64,000 nt of DNA, from NCBI GenBank assembly GCA_949358305.1, contig OX442323.1:2728001-2792000 (forward strand), in the 5' to 3' direction. Every line of letters starts with the position of its first letter. Position 1 is the first letter of the stretch. Positions 45,199-56,100 of the stretch are shown piece by piece. The DNA comes from Strigamia acuminata (lineage: Eukaryota > Arthropoda > Chilopoda > Geophilomorpha > Linotaeniidae). A model generated the notes under the pieces. It worked only from the letters and a program-made list of their open reading frames with translations, had not been told where the DNA came from and searched no databases. The translations under genes were made by a program, and so were the position numbers.

Positions 45199-46229
45199 CT
45201 CGTCTTGTTGCGTCTACCATCGAGGAAAAAGAGAAAGAATTTAAACGAATAAATGAAAAACGAAAAACTGACAAAATCGTGAGTCCGACTGCAAAACTAA
45301 AATTGGATAGAGATCGAGAACAAAATGGCGGTGATAGTGGTGTAACCACGGGGATTCCCGCCCGTGCTCGCGCATCGACCCGTTCTGGTTCATTTAGTTA
45401 GTTGGTCGGTCGGTTTAATTGACGAGTCGGTCAAATTGTTGGAGATTCTTCCCCTTTTTCTATTTTGAAAATTGACTAGGTTTGCTTACCGTGCAAACGA
45501 AACTCGATATAGCGAATGAACCAATGCGTACAAGTGCGCGAAGCAAAGCGCGGTATGGTAGGAAAGCTTTAGCCCGTCGCTCGCTGCAAAGACGCGAGAA
45601 TACGACGCGACACTCGGTGACACAAATTAGAAATTAAGAAAAAAAATAAATAAATAAATAAAGAAATAAAAAAAAATAAAGAGAGGATTCTTTCCATTCT
45701 CTTCTTTACGTTTTCTCTTTTCCTCTCCATTTCTTTGCGCCCACCCGCGAGAGAAGCGCACATCAGTGCACCAACGCAAACGCGTCGCCTCTAATGGTAC
45801 GCGCGTTTGAGCGCGCCCTAATGCGTGATAATGAACGCAACGTGGTCGAGAGGGGCGACAATCAGAATTTAATGAAATGAATATTTTTTTTTTTTTTTTT
45901 TTTTCAGTTTGATTTGAGATTATTGAAATATTAAAATTTACAATTAAAATAGCACACAATTCCAGACGCAATCACAATTGCGAACAATGATGGATTCTGG
46001 GATTAATTTAAAGTTTGCGTTAAATCGTAAATGCGCATGCGCAGATACCGCGCAGCGAGGTGCACAGGTATAATTTCCTCCGATGAATTTTACTTCGGAT
46101 TTTACGGACAATTTCAATGTGGAAAATTTATTTATAGTCGTCAGTTATTTGGCAACAATATTATTACATTTTTAATCAGCATTTTAATCATAACTTTTGT
46201 CAGTTGTGTAGCTTATTTTTGATTTGTTA
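45199..46229. other. Upstream region of TK and spacer
   Basis: Contains the presumed TK 5'UTR intron and promoter (minus strand), A/T-rich (AAAT)n tracts near 45640-45680 and a T run near 45884-45902. Frames on either strand here are not supported. Confidence 0.45.
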
Positions 46230-47110
46230 TTGTGACTGACCAGAAGGCCAGTCTGAGACCGAGAGGGGCGTGCAAAAGGGACACCTATCGGCACTGGCGT
46301 CAGAAGAACTCGGGTACCGCGCCACTCGGTGGGTACTGTGCCGCTCGACCGAGCGACGACGGCCCCTCGCTCTGCTCTCGGTCTGAAGGCTTTCGCAAAA
46401 TGCAGCGGACGCGGTGATTAGAACTCGCGTCGACTCCGACGGGACGTCAACTCTGGAAGGTAAAATTAAAATATGAAACGGCGGATATTTTACGAAACTT
46501 TTGTTCCAGTCGGTTGCTACGAAGATAATCTCGTTAATCATTGGAATACGAACCGCGGAACCGGTTCCAAGATCCGAAATTTAAACTTTAATCGTCCGCT
46601 CGTTGTCGATCGCCAGGCACCTGTAAGTGATAAACGCGTCCTTTTCATTTTCTTGTCGCGTCTCGGGAGTTTGTGGATCTATAACCTGGCCTAATCTGAC
46701 CTAATTCGAATCTGAGTTTGGATCTGAATTCTGCGTTTGCTTTATCGTTTCAACATTATGAGAGTTTCCTTTTATTAAACAATTATATTTTTAATTCTAC
46801 TTGCTATTTAACTGCGTCCCGGTGCGTTGCCATAAGCACCGGACACCTTCGGACATTTATCCACGTTGGTGAACATTATTATCGATGCCGGTGTCAAAAA
46901 TCCATGTCGCGCTTACATACATCGCACCTCGCATATTATCGCGCGTGGGAACGCGTTCACGCGTGTGCATGGCAAACAAAGACACGCTCATGCGAGCACA
47001 TTGTCGAGGACTTCGCTCACGATCGCGCACTGACACCAGAACGTGTTGCATCAAAATATTGAAATTTTCTACGACCAGATGCCGAATCTGTCATGTGCAA
47101 AGAGAGTGTG
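46230..47110. repeat. Island repeat copy (blocks B-C-D-E-F)
   Basis: Block B (GAAGGCCAGTCTGAGACCGA, 46242 on), C (CGCCACTCGGTGGGTACTG...), D (near 46525), E (CCTGGCCTAATCTGACCTAA, 46685 on) and F (GGACATTTATCCACGTTG, 46851 on) are in the same order as in the other copies. Open frames inside change between copies and are not accepted as genes. Confidence 0.7.
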
Positions 47111-47199
47111 TGGAAACGAACGGACAAATAAATAAATAAATAGATAAACCAAGTGTTTTTCATAACTGTTTGTTTGTTTGTACCGGGCGGAACGTTGTG

Positions 47200-47620
47200 A
47201 TGTCGATGTGAGAGTTTATTTTGGAAGAATTTGTTGGGACTGTCGACGCTCGTCGGTGCCAACTGCCCCGGTTGACCAACGGCTGAACAATAGAGTGGTT
47301 GCGCAACCCGAATGCAGACTTTTGTGACCGAAACCCCCCGGATTTCCGCGAGGGCTCGAATCAGTCCCGGTTGGTCTGAAGGTGTTAGTAGATCCATCGG
47401 ATGCAGTGACCGAAATTCGCGTCATTTACGATGGCGCGCCGTGCATCGCGTAATGGAATTTAAACCGTAGACCAGTTTAAGCGTTCACAATCTCATTTCA
47501 CGCGACATCTATCGTGATAATCTGATTAATGGTTGGGGTACACGGTGTGACGTAATTACTCAGAATCGTCACGTTAAAAAACAAAACGAAATGGGTGGAC
47601 GGATGGGAATTTTTATTTCA
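47200..47620. repeat. Island repeat copy (A-C-D)
   Basis: Block A (GAGTTTATTTTGGAAGAATT, 47211 on) is followed by C-like (CCGGATTTCCGCGAGGGC) and D (CTGATTAATGGTTGGGGTAC) sequence. Block B is missing in this copy. Confidence 0.65.
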
Positions 47621-48146
47621 GTCAGTTTTATTTACTCGCCTAAAAAAGAAAAAAAGAAAAAAAAAGAAAGAAAAAAAAAAGAAAAAAAAAAGGAAAAAGG
47701 ATAACAACGAATACGACGATTGGTCGAGTGGACGGAGATACCCGCCGCGTGGAACCGTGTGCCGAGAGGATGGAGACAGACAGCCGCCATGTTTCCGGAT
47801 TATGTCACTTGGTGTCGCTCTATGCATCGATAGTGATCACGCGCGGGACAGACGACGTCGTGTTTCCATCTTCCAAAAAGTGAGTAGTTGACCGTTCTAC
47901 CGTCACATTTATCAGTCAATCGATCGACAAATTGAAAAAAAAAACAACCCTCGATTACCTCTACGCCTCTCTCGACAACGTATCAATTAACACGCGCGTG
48001 CAAACACGAACGCCTGCATTGGTTCGGTCGGGCACCGCTCGCTCGCTCATTTGACAGACTCGTGACTTGCAATTTTTTATTTTTTCTTAGCCGTTATTTT
48101 ATTTTCCTTTGCATTCGACTTTAATTTAATTTCTATGTTCCAGACG

Positions 48147-48424
48147 ATGAACAAAAACGAGAAAACCAACGACCACAACAACGACGGCGATGATGCAAGG
48201 TGAGAGATTCGACCGACCGGTTTCGATCGTTCGTTTATCCGTTTCTTCATTTCTTTATTTCTTTGTTTATTCAGTTGTCAGCCAATTGATCCGCCCCAGT
48301 CGCCATCGTGGCAGTGGACCGAACCCGGTCACATTCGACCCATCATGCGGGTTGCGCCATTCCAGCGCGCGACTCCGGAACCGATGTAATCCGGTCAAAC
48401 GTCTCGTTTGATTTATTTATTCAT

Positions 48425-48455
<31 letters not shown>

Positions 48456-48562
48456 TTTTTTAAGCCATCCTCGCGGACGTTCCTTACTGTTTCTTCGCTT
48501 CGCGGGCGCCCAGTTGATGGGACCGGGACGTCCGATGCCGATGTGAGTTAATTCGATTCAAC

Positions 48563-48593
<31 letters not shown>

Positions 48594-48851
48594 GACCGAT
48601 TGGTTGGTTTGATTCGAATTGATTTATTTATTTATATTTATTTTATTTTATTTTCTATTTTTCAAGTCAATCCCGCGGGCGCGCCAGGATGCTAGCGCGT
48701 TTCGCGGCCACCGAACCGACGTTGCCAGGGCGTCCGGCGTCGAGGTAATTAATTCGGTTCAACGTTTCAATTTGTCCGCTCGTCCATCAGTTTGTTCATT
48801 TAGTTTATTCAATTTGATCTCTTCCTCAGTGACCCACGACCAGGCGCGTAA
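48147..48851 (+). CDS. Second modular-exon gene, 5 coding exons
   Basis: Exons 48147-48199, 48275-48385, 48465-48542, 48667-48744 and 48830-48851, all phase-2 introns with GT-AG borders, joining to 113 residues plus stop. Exons 3 and 4 are each exactly 78 nt and encode related 26-residue modules (PRGRSLLFLRF...GPGRPMP and SRGRARMLARF...PGRPAS). The N-terminus is Asn/Asp/Lys-rich; exon 2 is Pro-rich (PPQSPSWQW). A 5'UTR intron is likely: donor AAAAA|GTGAGT at 47880, acceptor ending 48143, three bases before ATG. The 78-nt phase-2 architecture matches the gene at 43265, so they probably form a family. No known domain; basic and Arg/Gly/Pro-rich, so nucleic-acid binding is possible but unproven. 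Confidence 0.68.
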
Positions 48852-49194
48852 TCGGCGATGTGACGAGTCGATTTTGAATCTTTTTTTATTTTATTTTTTT
48901 ATTTTTCGTTTTTATTTTGTAAACAATAAAAACACTCAACTTTTATCATAGAATTTGAAAAGTTTGACAATTTCTTATTAAATTTTGAATTGGAGTGTGG
49001 GGGGAGCAATGGTCAAAACGTCGTTACGGGGAATCAGATGGAAATGTTAGCGATAAAGTCGTTCAAAGTCATAAAATCGGTGTCGATTTTTACGAGGCGT
49101 TGGGGACGGTTGGAACTCGAGTCAACCAATGGACACGTCGATGCCACTCCGTTGTAAAATGCCACACACAGACACACACGTGCACACGCGAACG
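48852..49194. other. Spacer 3' of second modular-exon gene
   Basis: Carries an AATAAA signal (AACAATAAAAAC near 48920). No gene seen. Confidence 0.5.
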
Positions 49195-50220
49195 GATGAG
49201 TGTCGATGTGGGAGCTTATTTTTGGGACGAGTCGTCGGGGTTGCCGCCGCCTTCGCCACCGCTCAACGAGCCCAACTGTCACTATTCGTCGGGATGGATG
49301 CGTTTTGTTCCCGACTTATTTATCTATTTATTAATTTTTTTCTTTTTTTTTGACCGGCCCGAAGGCCAGTCTGAGACCGAGAGGCAGGCGGGAGACGCGT
49401 ATCGCCGTTGGAACCAACAGCATCATAGAATGCAAAGAGTTAACCGCTGACCTCGAAAGGAAACTAGCAAACAAGCTGTACGATCGATTGGTCTAAAAAT
49501 GCTCACAAAACCCATCGAGTGCAGTGATATAAACTCGCGTCGACTACGTTGGTGCAGCGTGTATTGCGAGATGAAATTTAAATCGTAAACCAATTGAGAC
49601 GTTCACGATCTTGTTTCACGCAACATCTACCACGAAAATCTAATTAATGACTGGATCACATGACACAAAATTAATTCTACGACCGGGAAATCGATTTCTA
49701 TTTTTTAAAGACTTTTATTTAACTCGGCGCGAGATTCTACCTACAAACGATAAACGCATCCTTTTTATTTTCTTGTTGTCGTCTCGAGAGTCTGTGGATC
49801 TACAACCTGGCCTAATCTGACCTAATTCAAATCTAAATTTGAATCTGAATTTTGCGTTTTCTTTATTGTTTCAACATTATAGGAGTTTCTTTTTGTTAAA
49901 CAGTTATATTTTTAATTCTTGTTGGTTGTTAATTGCGTCCTGGTGCGTTGCCATAAACACCAAACACTTCGCGGACATTCATCCACGTTGACGGACATCA
50001 TTACCGACGCCCGCGCCAAAAGCCCGTGTCGCGCTCACCCCCATCGCATCACGTGCATTATCGCGCGTCGTAACGCGCTCAAACGCGTAGATCGCGAGCA
50101 AAGACACACTCATGTCCATATGTTGCTGAGGACTTTGCTCACGGTCGCGCGTCGACGTCGAAACGTGTCGAAACGAGCCGAAAAATGCAGGCAACCACGC
50201 GCGCGTCATGGGGTTTAAAT
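49195..50220. repeat. Island repeat copy (complete A-B-C-D-E-F)
   Basis: A (GGGAGCTTATTTTTGGGACG, 49209 on), B (GACCGGCCCGAAGGCCAGTC, 49351 on), C (near 49500), D (49645-49735), E (CCTGGCCTAATCTGACCTAA, 49806 on) and F (near 49975-50010) are in order, about 1.03 kb to the next block A. It is the most complete copy. The 151-codon frame crossing A and B (48995-49450) is interrupted or altered in the other copies. Confidence 0.75.
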
Positions 50221-50780
50221 AAGTGAACGGATGTCGGTGCGGAAACTTATTTTCGGGACGAGTCGTTAGGGCTGCTGTCGTCGCCGCTCAACGGCCCCAA
50301 CTGCTCCCATTCGCCGGTAGACCGAGCGAGAACGGGTGCGTTCTATTTCCGATTCATTTATTTATTATTTTGACCGACCCGAAGGCCAGTCTGAGACCGA
50401 GAGAGGTGTTTGTTTAGAAAGGACCCCCTATCGCCATACGCGAGAACCCGGCTACCACGCCGCTCGGCGGGTACTGCGCCGCTCGACCAAGCGGCGGGCC
50501 CGAGTTCCGCATTCGATCTGAAAGCGTTCGTGAAGCCCGTTGAACGTGTTCGGAGAGACTTCCGTCGACTATGACGGCGCCAGACCACCGGGAGATGGAA
50601 ATAAAATATGAAACGATTGGTTTTCTATAAAACTTTTATGGCAGTGAGTTGCGGCGAAGATAATTTAATTAATGATTGGAGCACGTGGCACAAAATTAAT
50701 TCTACGATCGGGAAATGCATTTCTATTTTTTAGACTTCTAAACCTTGTGTTTAGAAAGTCTAATAATGAAACGGCTCTGT
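50221..50780. repeat. Island repeat copy (A-B-C-D)
   Basis: Block A at 50231, B at 50371, C (CCGCTCGGCGGGTACTGCG, 50461 on) and D (ATTAATGATTGGAGCACGTG, about 50670). It ends in a small hairpin AGACTTCTAAAC/GTTTAGAAAGTCT near 50733-50761. Confidence 0.7.
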
Positions 50781-51573
50781 CTGTCCGTCTTCGACGTCCG
50801 GTCACGTGACCTGTATGTAATGTTTCTACTTCCGGTACTTCCGGTTTGTGTAATATCCCAAAAAAATGAATTAAAAAATTAATCGGACGATTGGAAAGTA
50901 GACTTTTCTGGTGCAGTTTTTGGTCTATTTTCCAATTATAAATATGAAATTGGCATTAAATATAGTTAAAAAGAAGAAAATGCTAAATTACGGCGAAATG
51001 TAATGGAAAACAGCGCCACTCGGCGGATCCCGTAAGCTATAATGGAGGCAGAAATCTTCGTCGCAAACTGAAAAATATTGTTTTCTATCTCGAAATGAGG
51101 TTTATAAATTTTGAAATCAGTCTCATTCGACTGGAAATCCAAATCTGCACCTGCCTGTATCTTTTATTTTTCAATTTGGTCAAGAAAAAGTACCGTTACG
51201 ATCCACCGAAGTCGGCAACCGCGTGGCAAATTTGGTGGGAAATTTGAAAAAGACTGATTTTTAAAACTGAACAATTTTAATGATTAAATGAGGTTTCCTA
51301 CGTGTAATTTGGCGCTGAAAACGATGGCGTCATTAGTTTTTGGATCAAATATAGTTACAAAGGCGAAAAAAGCAATTTACGGCAAAATTTAAGTAAACCA
51401 GAGCGCCATCTGACGGAAGCCGTGACCGAAACGTAATGTAATGTACTTCGTAATGAAAATTGGACAAATGGAAGTGAAATCTGAAAAAAAGGGGTATCAC
51501 GTTGAGATTCTCACTATTTGTTCATTTTTTCGTTTATTTTTTATTTTTTTATTTGTTTTCTTTCCTTTTCCAG
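50781..51573. other. Spacer with a diverged internal duplication
   Basis: Two related blocks (TACGGCGAAATGTAATGGAA near 50991 and TACGGCAAAATTTAAGTAAA near 51381), each followed by a GCGCCA(C/T)(C/T)-x-CGG segment, suggest a duplicated unit of about 390 bp. No accepted gene. Confidence 0.45.
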
Positions 51574-51855
51574 TCGTCCGCCGCTTCCATCCCGCGTGCG
51601 CCGACGGGCAGGTTGAAGACGGTGGATCTTATAGTCCAAAGAGCGACGAAGGAGGAGGAACGAAAGAATGAAGGCAACAGAAACGTCCCCATGAGAGTCG
51701 AGATGCTTCCAGATGGAGACGTTCTTTTGTCGCATTCAGTGGTGAGCGCGTTAGTCCATGTGGGTGTGGTAAGAGTCACATCAGAAAAAGACGAAGGAGA
51801 CGGCGACGAGTCTCAGAAAGAGAATCGAGAGGCTGGCAAAGAAGACGCGGGATAA
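51574..51855 (+). CDS. Small acidic-tailed protein, last exon or secreted protein
   Basis: The frame 51574-51855 encodes SSAASIPRAPTGRLKTVD..., a Val-rich middle (SHSVVSALVHVGVVRV) and a highly charged tail (EKDEGDGDESQKENREAGKEDAG). Two models exist. If TTTCTTTCCTTTTCCAG at 51557-51573 is a 3' splice site, this is a terminal exon whose upstream donor I could not find. If not, the ATG at 51502 adds a 24-residue hydrophobic stretch that would be a signal peptide, but that stretch is poly-T derived and resembles the pyrimidine tracts of neighbouring introns. I favour the splice model. It is convergent with the zinc-finger gene. Family unknown. Confidence 0.5.
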   Translation, partial: SSAASIPRAPTGRLKTVDLIVQRATKEEERKNEGNRNVPMRVEMLPDGDVLLSHSVVSALVHVGVVRVTSEKDEGDGDESQKENREAGKEDAG

Positions 51856-52058
51856 TAAAAAATTGACCGTGTATTTGTAATAATGATAACAATAACAATG
51901 ATTAATGTGGATTTTTTTTTGTTTGTTTTCTTTTTTATTAAAAAAAAAAAAAAAAATTAAATAAATAGATAAATAATAAAAAGTAAAGAACAAATAAAAG
52001 CAAATGAAGAAGAGTTGGACAGTGCAAATTATGGGGAAAAAATAAAATTAAATAAAAA

Positions 52059-52607
52059 CTAATGTCCATTGACGCCACCTCCATCGTTTCCGGCGGGCGC
52101 TTGGTAATCGTGTGCCTCCGCCCAATGAGTGACGAGATCCCCGGGAGAGGGCGTCGCCGCACAAAACGGACAGCGTCGCCCGTTGAGTCGGTGCACTCGT
52201 TTCAACGCCTAAGAAGAAAGGGGAAAAAATAAAAATACGAATTAGTTAACTAGTGTGTGAGTGAAGAGGATAATCGGACACTCACCGATGCCAGACAGAC
52301 GAGCTCGCGCGAGAAATTTTTCACGTCCTTGTGGATGTTGTGTCGCTGTCGCTGATGGCGAAAGACGTCGACGCAGAAGAATCCGTTCGGTCCTGAGGCA
52401 CATGGGGCGGGGGAGAAGAAGAAGAAGAAAAAAATTAGAATAAAATTAAAAAATATTTATGTATATAAAATAAATAAAAGATATAGAACAAAAGATATAA
52501 AATAATAAGTAAATAAATAACCGTTTCTTACTATCGGGGTGTTTATCATCGCATAGAGCGCAGGAGTATGACCTGCCGCCACCCTCCTCTTGTGGTGCTT
52601 CCGCCAT
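52059..52607 (-). CDS. Two-finger C2H2-like protein, 3 coding exons
   Basis: Minus-strand exons 52607-52532, 52392-52286 and 52208-52059 (phases 1 then 0, GT-AG) give 110 residues plus stop. Starting MAEAPQEEGGG, the first finger-like unit has CALC (~16-19) and a pair of histidines near the middle (H-x4-H, ~37-42) with a longer spacer than classical fingers. The second is canonical: C-P-F-C, 11 residues, then H-x4-H (about residues 74-95). A short Gly/Asn tail follows. A 5'UTR intron is well supported: donor GTAAGTAAGT at 52770-52761 and acceptor CTTTCAG ending at 52638, with a (CT)n tract inside. Probable nucleic-acid or protein binding in the nucleus. Convergent with the gene at 51574. No close family recognised. 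Confidence 0.72.
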
Positions 52608-52649
52608 TTTCCTTTTGTTTGTGAGACGAGTAAACAACTGAAAGTAAAT

Positions 52650-52651
<2 letters not shown>

Positions 52652-52702
<51 letters not shown>
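52652..52702. repeat. (GA)n microsatellite
   Basis: About 25 uninterrupted GA units. On the minus strand this (CT)n forms the polypyrimidine tract of the 5'UTR intron of the zinc-finger gene. Confidence 0.98.
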
Positions 52703-52707
<5 letters not shown>

Positions 52708-52770
52708 TGATTGTGGTCGTGGGCGTGGTCCATTGACCGAGAAATCACACAAAGCATCAAACTTACTTAC

Positions 52771-53359
52771 CAACGAACACGAGGTGGTAGTGAGGATCAG
52801 ACGGAAGATGAAACGCGCGCGTTTGATATAAGCTGCCGAACCAAAGTGTGTGTATGTCGTGAGCGGCTGATGTGACATCTGGTGGCAGTCCGAGAACGAT
52901 TTAAGTTTGAACTATGGAGCGTTGGCGAATGAACGGGTCTCTCTCGTTGGCAATCCTCGTTGTTCCGACGAATCCTGCTATCGCCGTCTTTGTGGTCCTC
53001 GTCACGGTCGTCGTTTTTATTTAACTCGAAACGAACGTTAATACTAAGTTTCCAATGTGCGTAGACGCGCGTGATTCGCGCGTTTTCCACATGTGGTGCC
53101 CCCGTCACGCGTGAATACAAAACGTCGACCCAATAAATTCCGAAACTGGGCTAATCTTGTTTTATTCGCCCATGTGCGCTTACCCATATATTTTGTTTTT
53201 CAGTTTGTGGAAAAGTTCATTGCCTGTGGTTTTCGGCGCGTACATGGCAAACGCGGGAAAATTTGCGGTGGTAGCGCGCTTTGGTGGCAATAAAAAAAAA
53301 AAACACCATAATGTTAAAAATGGGAATCCCGTCGGGTTTTTTTACGAAACATCTTGCAG
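52771..53359. other. Upstream region of zinc-finger gene
   Basis: Contains the non-coding first exon (minus strand, upstream of 52771) and presumed promoter. Frames here are not supported as genes. Confidence 0.45.
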
Positions 53360-54285
53360 AAGCTTATTTTTGAACAAATTGTTTGGGGCTGCCGGTGCTT
53401 GTCGGCGCCAGCTGCCCCGTATTCTGTACAGAGAGAGACGTTCAAAAGAACATCTATTAACTCATACAGTAGAAAAACCACAGAAGTGAGTAAAACAATC
53501 GCGGAAAACCAAAACCCTCCGGATTTCCGCGAGGGCCAGGATTGGTCTGGATTACTGGAATCACTCTCGAAGCCCGTCGAATGCGTTGATGGAGATTCGC
53601 ACCAACTACGACAGCGCGTGGCAACTGGAAGGTGAAATTAAAATATAAAACGGCGGATATTTTACAAAACTTTTGTATCGGTCGTTTGGTACAAAGATAA
53701 TGTGATTAACTATTGGAATACGAACCGCGAAACCGATACCACGATCCGAAATTTAAACTTTAATCGTCCACCCATTGTCGATCGCCAGACATCTATAAGC
53801 GATAGGTGCGCCCTTTTCATTTTCGTGTCGCTCCCCCAGAGTTTGTGGGTCTAACCTGACCTAATCTTACCCAATTCGAATCTGAATTTGAATCTAAATT
53901 TTGCGTTTTCTTTATCGTTTCAACATTATACGAGTTTCCTTTTGTTAAACAATTATGTTTTGAATTTTCGTAAGTGGTTGGTTAATTGCGTCCCGGTGCG
54001 TTGCCATAAACACAAAGCACTCTGCGGGCATTTATCCACGTTGACGGACATTATTATCGACGCCCGCGTCGAAAGACCGTGTCGAGCTCATCGGCATCGC
54101 ATCACACGCAATATCGCGCGCGCGAACGCGCTTGTGCGAGTATGTACGTCGCCGGGGACTCGGCTTCGCGGTCGCGCATCGACGTCGAAACATGCCGTAT
54201 CGGTGTGCGGATGTTTTCTATGCCTACAACGAACCGAATCTGTCGGACGCGAGTAGAATGCACGTCAAGAGGTTTAGACTAACGG
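53360..54285. repeat. Island repeat copy (A-C-D-E-F)
   Basis: Block A (GAAGCTTATTTTTGAACAAA, 53360 on), C (CCGGATTTCCGCGAGGGCC, 53519 on), D (near 53700-53770), E (CCTGACCTAATCTTACCCAA, 53854 on) and F (CATTTATCCACGTTGACGGAC, near 54030). B is missing. Confidence 0.7.
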
Positions 54286-54813
54286 ATGAGTGTCGATGTG
54301 GGAGCTTATTTTTGGGACGAGTCGTCGGGGTTGCCGCCGCCGTCGCCGCTCAACGACACCATTTGCCCCTATTCTCGTCGGGACGGGCGCGTTCTATTTC
54401 CGATTTATTTGTTTCTTCATTTATTTATTATTTTGACCGGCCCGAAGGCCAGTCTGAGACCGAGAGAGCGAGGAAGGCGTTCAAGAAGGACGCCTACAGC
54501 CACTGGAAGCGAGAACCCGGCTACCACGCCGCCCGGCGGGTACTGAGCCGCTCGACCGAGCGGCGGGCCCGAGTTCCGCTGGCGATCTGAAAGTGTTGGC
54601 AAAACCCATCGAACGTGTTGAGAAAGACTCCCATCGACTGGGACGGCGCGAGACCCCCGGAAGATGACAATAAAATACAAAACAACGGATTCCCTACAAA
54701 TTTTTTTTCCCGGTAAATTACGACGAAGATAATCTAATTAACGGTTAAAGTACGAACCGCAGAGTCGGTGCCACGACCGGAGAATTAAAAATTTAATCGT
54801 CTTTCTTTTTCGG
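54286..54813. repeat. Island repeat copy (A-B-C-D)
   Basis: Block A at 54299, B (GACCGGCCCGAAGGCCAGTC, 54435 on), C (CCCGGCGGGTACTGAGCCGC...) and D (CTAATTAACGGTTAAAGTAC, 54734 on). Confidence 0.75.
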
Positions 54814-55603
54814 GTGATATTTTTTACTCCGTACCGATCGCCACGTCAGACACGAGTAGGATGCACGCGACCGCGCGCACGTATAAACGAACGAACGAAC
54901 GAACGGATGCCGACGCGGAAACTTATTTTCGGGGCGAGTCGTCAAGGCTGCCGCTGCCGCCGCCGTCGCTCAACGACCCCAACCGCATCTATTCGTCGGG
55001 ACGGATACGTTCCATTTTCGGACTTATTTATTTATTTATTTATTTATTATTTTGACCGGCCCGAAGGCCAGTCTGAGACCGTGGCGAAGCAAGGGTGTTT
55101 TTATATCGGATACCGCGCCGCTCGGCGGGTACTGTGCGCCGCTCGACCGAGCGGCGGGCCCGAGTCCCGAGTTCGATCTGAAAGTGTTGGCAAAACCCAT
55201 CGAACGTGTTCGGGAAGACTCCCGTCCACAACGACGGCGCGAGACCCCCGGAAGATGAAAATAAAATACGAAACGGCTCATTTTCTATAAAATTTTTATT
55301 CCAACGAATTACGACGAAGATAACCTAATTATCGGTTAAAGCACGGACCGCAAAGTCGGTGCCACGACCGGAGAATTAAAATTTTAATCGTCTTTCCTTT
55401 TTCGGGTGATTTTTTTTTACTCCGTACCGATCGCCACGTCAGACACGAGTAGGATGCACGCGACCGCGCGCACGTTTAAACGAACGAACGAACGAACGGA
55501 TGCCGACGCGGAAACTTATTTTCGGGGCGAGTCGTCGGGGCTGTCGTTGCTGCCGCCACCGCCGCCGCTCAGCGACCCCAGTTGCCCCAATTTTACGGCC
55601 AAT

Positions 55604-55642
<39 letters not shown>

Positions 55643-56100
55643 TTTTGACCGGCCCGAAGGCCAGTCTGAGAGACACGGGATGAACGCGCACAAATGCCAC
55701 ATCATCGACCGGACGCTGAAGCATCGACCGTTTACTCGGTCGAGGAAATTTTAAACTATATAACCATCGACCGGTCAGTTGGGGAGGCGCGCCCGGTACT
55801 ATACGAGACGGTCCGCCCCGATCTGAAAACGCTCGCCGAACCCGCAGAACGCGTTCGGTGAGACTCGCGTCGACTACGACGACGCGAGACTCCCGGAAAG
55901 TGAAAATAAAATACGAAACGATTGATTTTCTGTAAAAATTTTATTATGACGAGTTGCGACGAAGATAACCTAATTAATGACTGGAGCACACGGCGCGAAA
56001 TTAATCCTATGATCGGGAAATGCATTTATATTTTTTAAAGACTCTGGTTTGACCAGGCACGAACGTTTATGTACGAGATCCAACGTCCGATCACGTGACA
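54814..56100. repeat. Two tandem ~596-bp island repeat units
   Basis: The blocks beginning TACTCCGTACCGATCGCCAC at about 54826 and 55422 are followed by the same A (54914, 55510), B (55053, 55646), C and D modules, including a (GAAC)n run and (TTTA)n before B. These are the best-preserved neighbours in the family. The second unit ends near 56100. Confidence 0.85.
55602..55645. repeat. (TTTA)n microsatellite inside repeat
   Basis: Eleven TTTA units directly before block B. Shorter tracts occupy the same position at about 49315, 50351, 54410 and 55024. Confidence 0.95.

Noticed and set aside
52649-52831. Glu-Arg repeat frame over the (GA)n tract
   Set aside because: Pure microsatellite translation inside a 5'UTR intron of the opposite-strand gene.
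48995-54590. Frames of up to 152 codons in the island repeats (MSVDVGAYFWDESS..., DRPEGQSETER... type)
   Set aside because: They follow repeat blocks A and B, change frame or break between copies, and cross (TTTA)n tracts. Better explained as repeat sequence.
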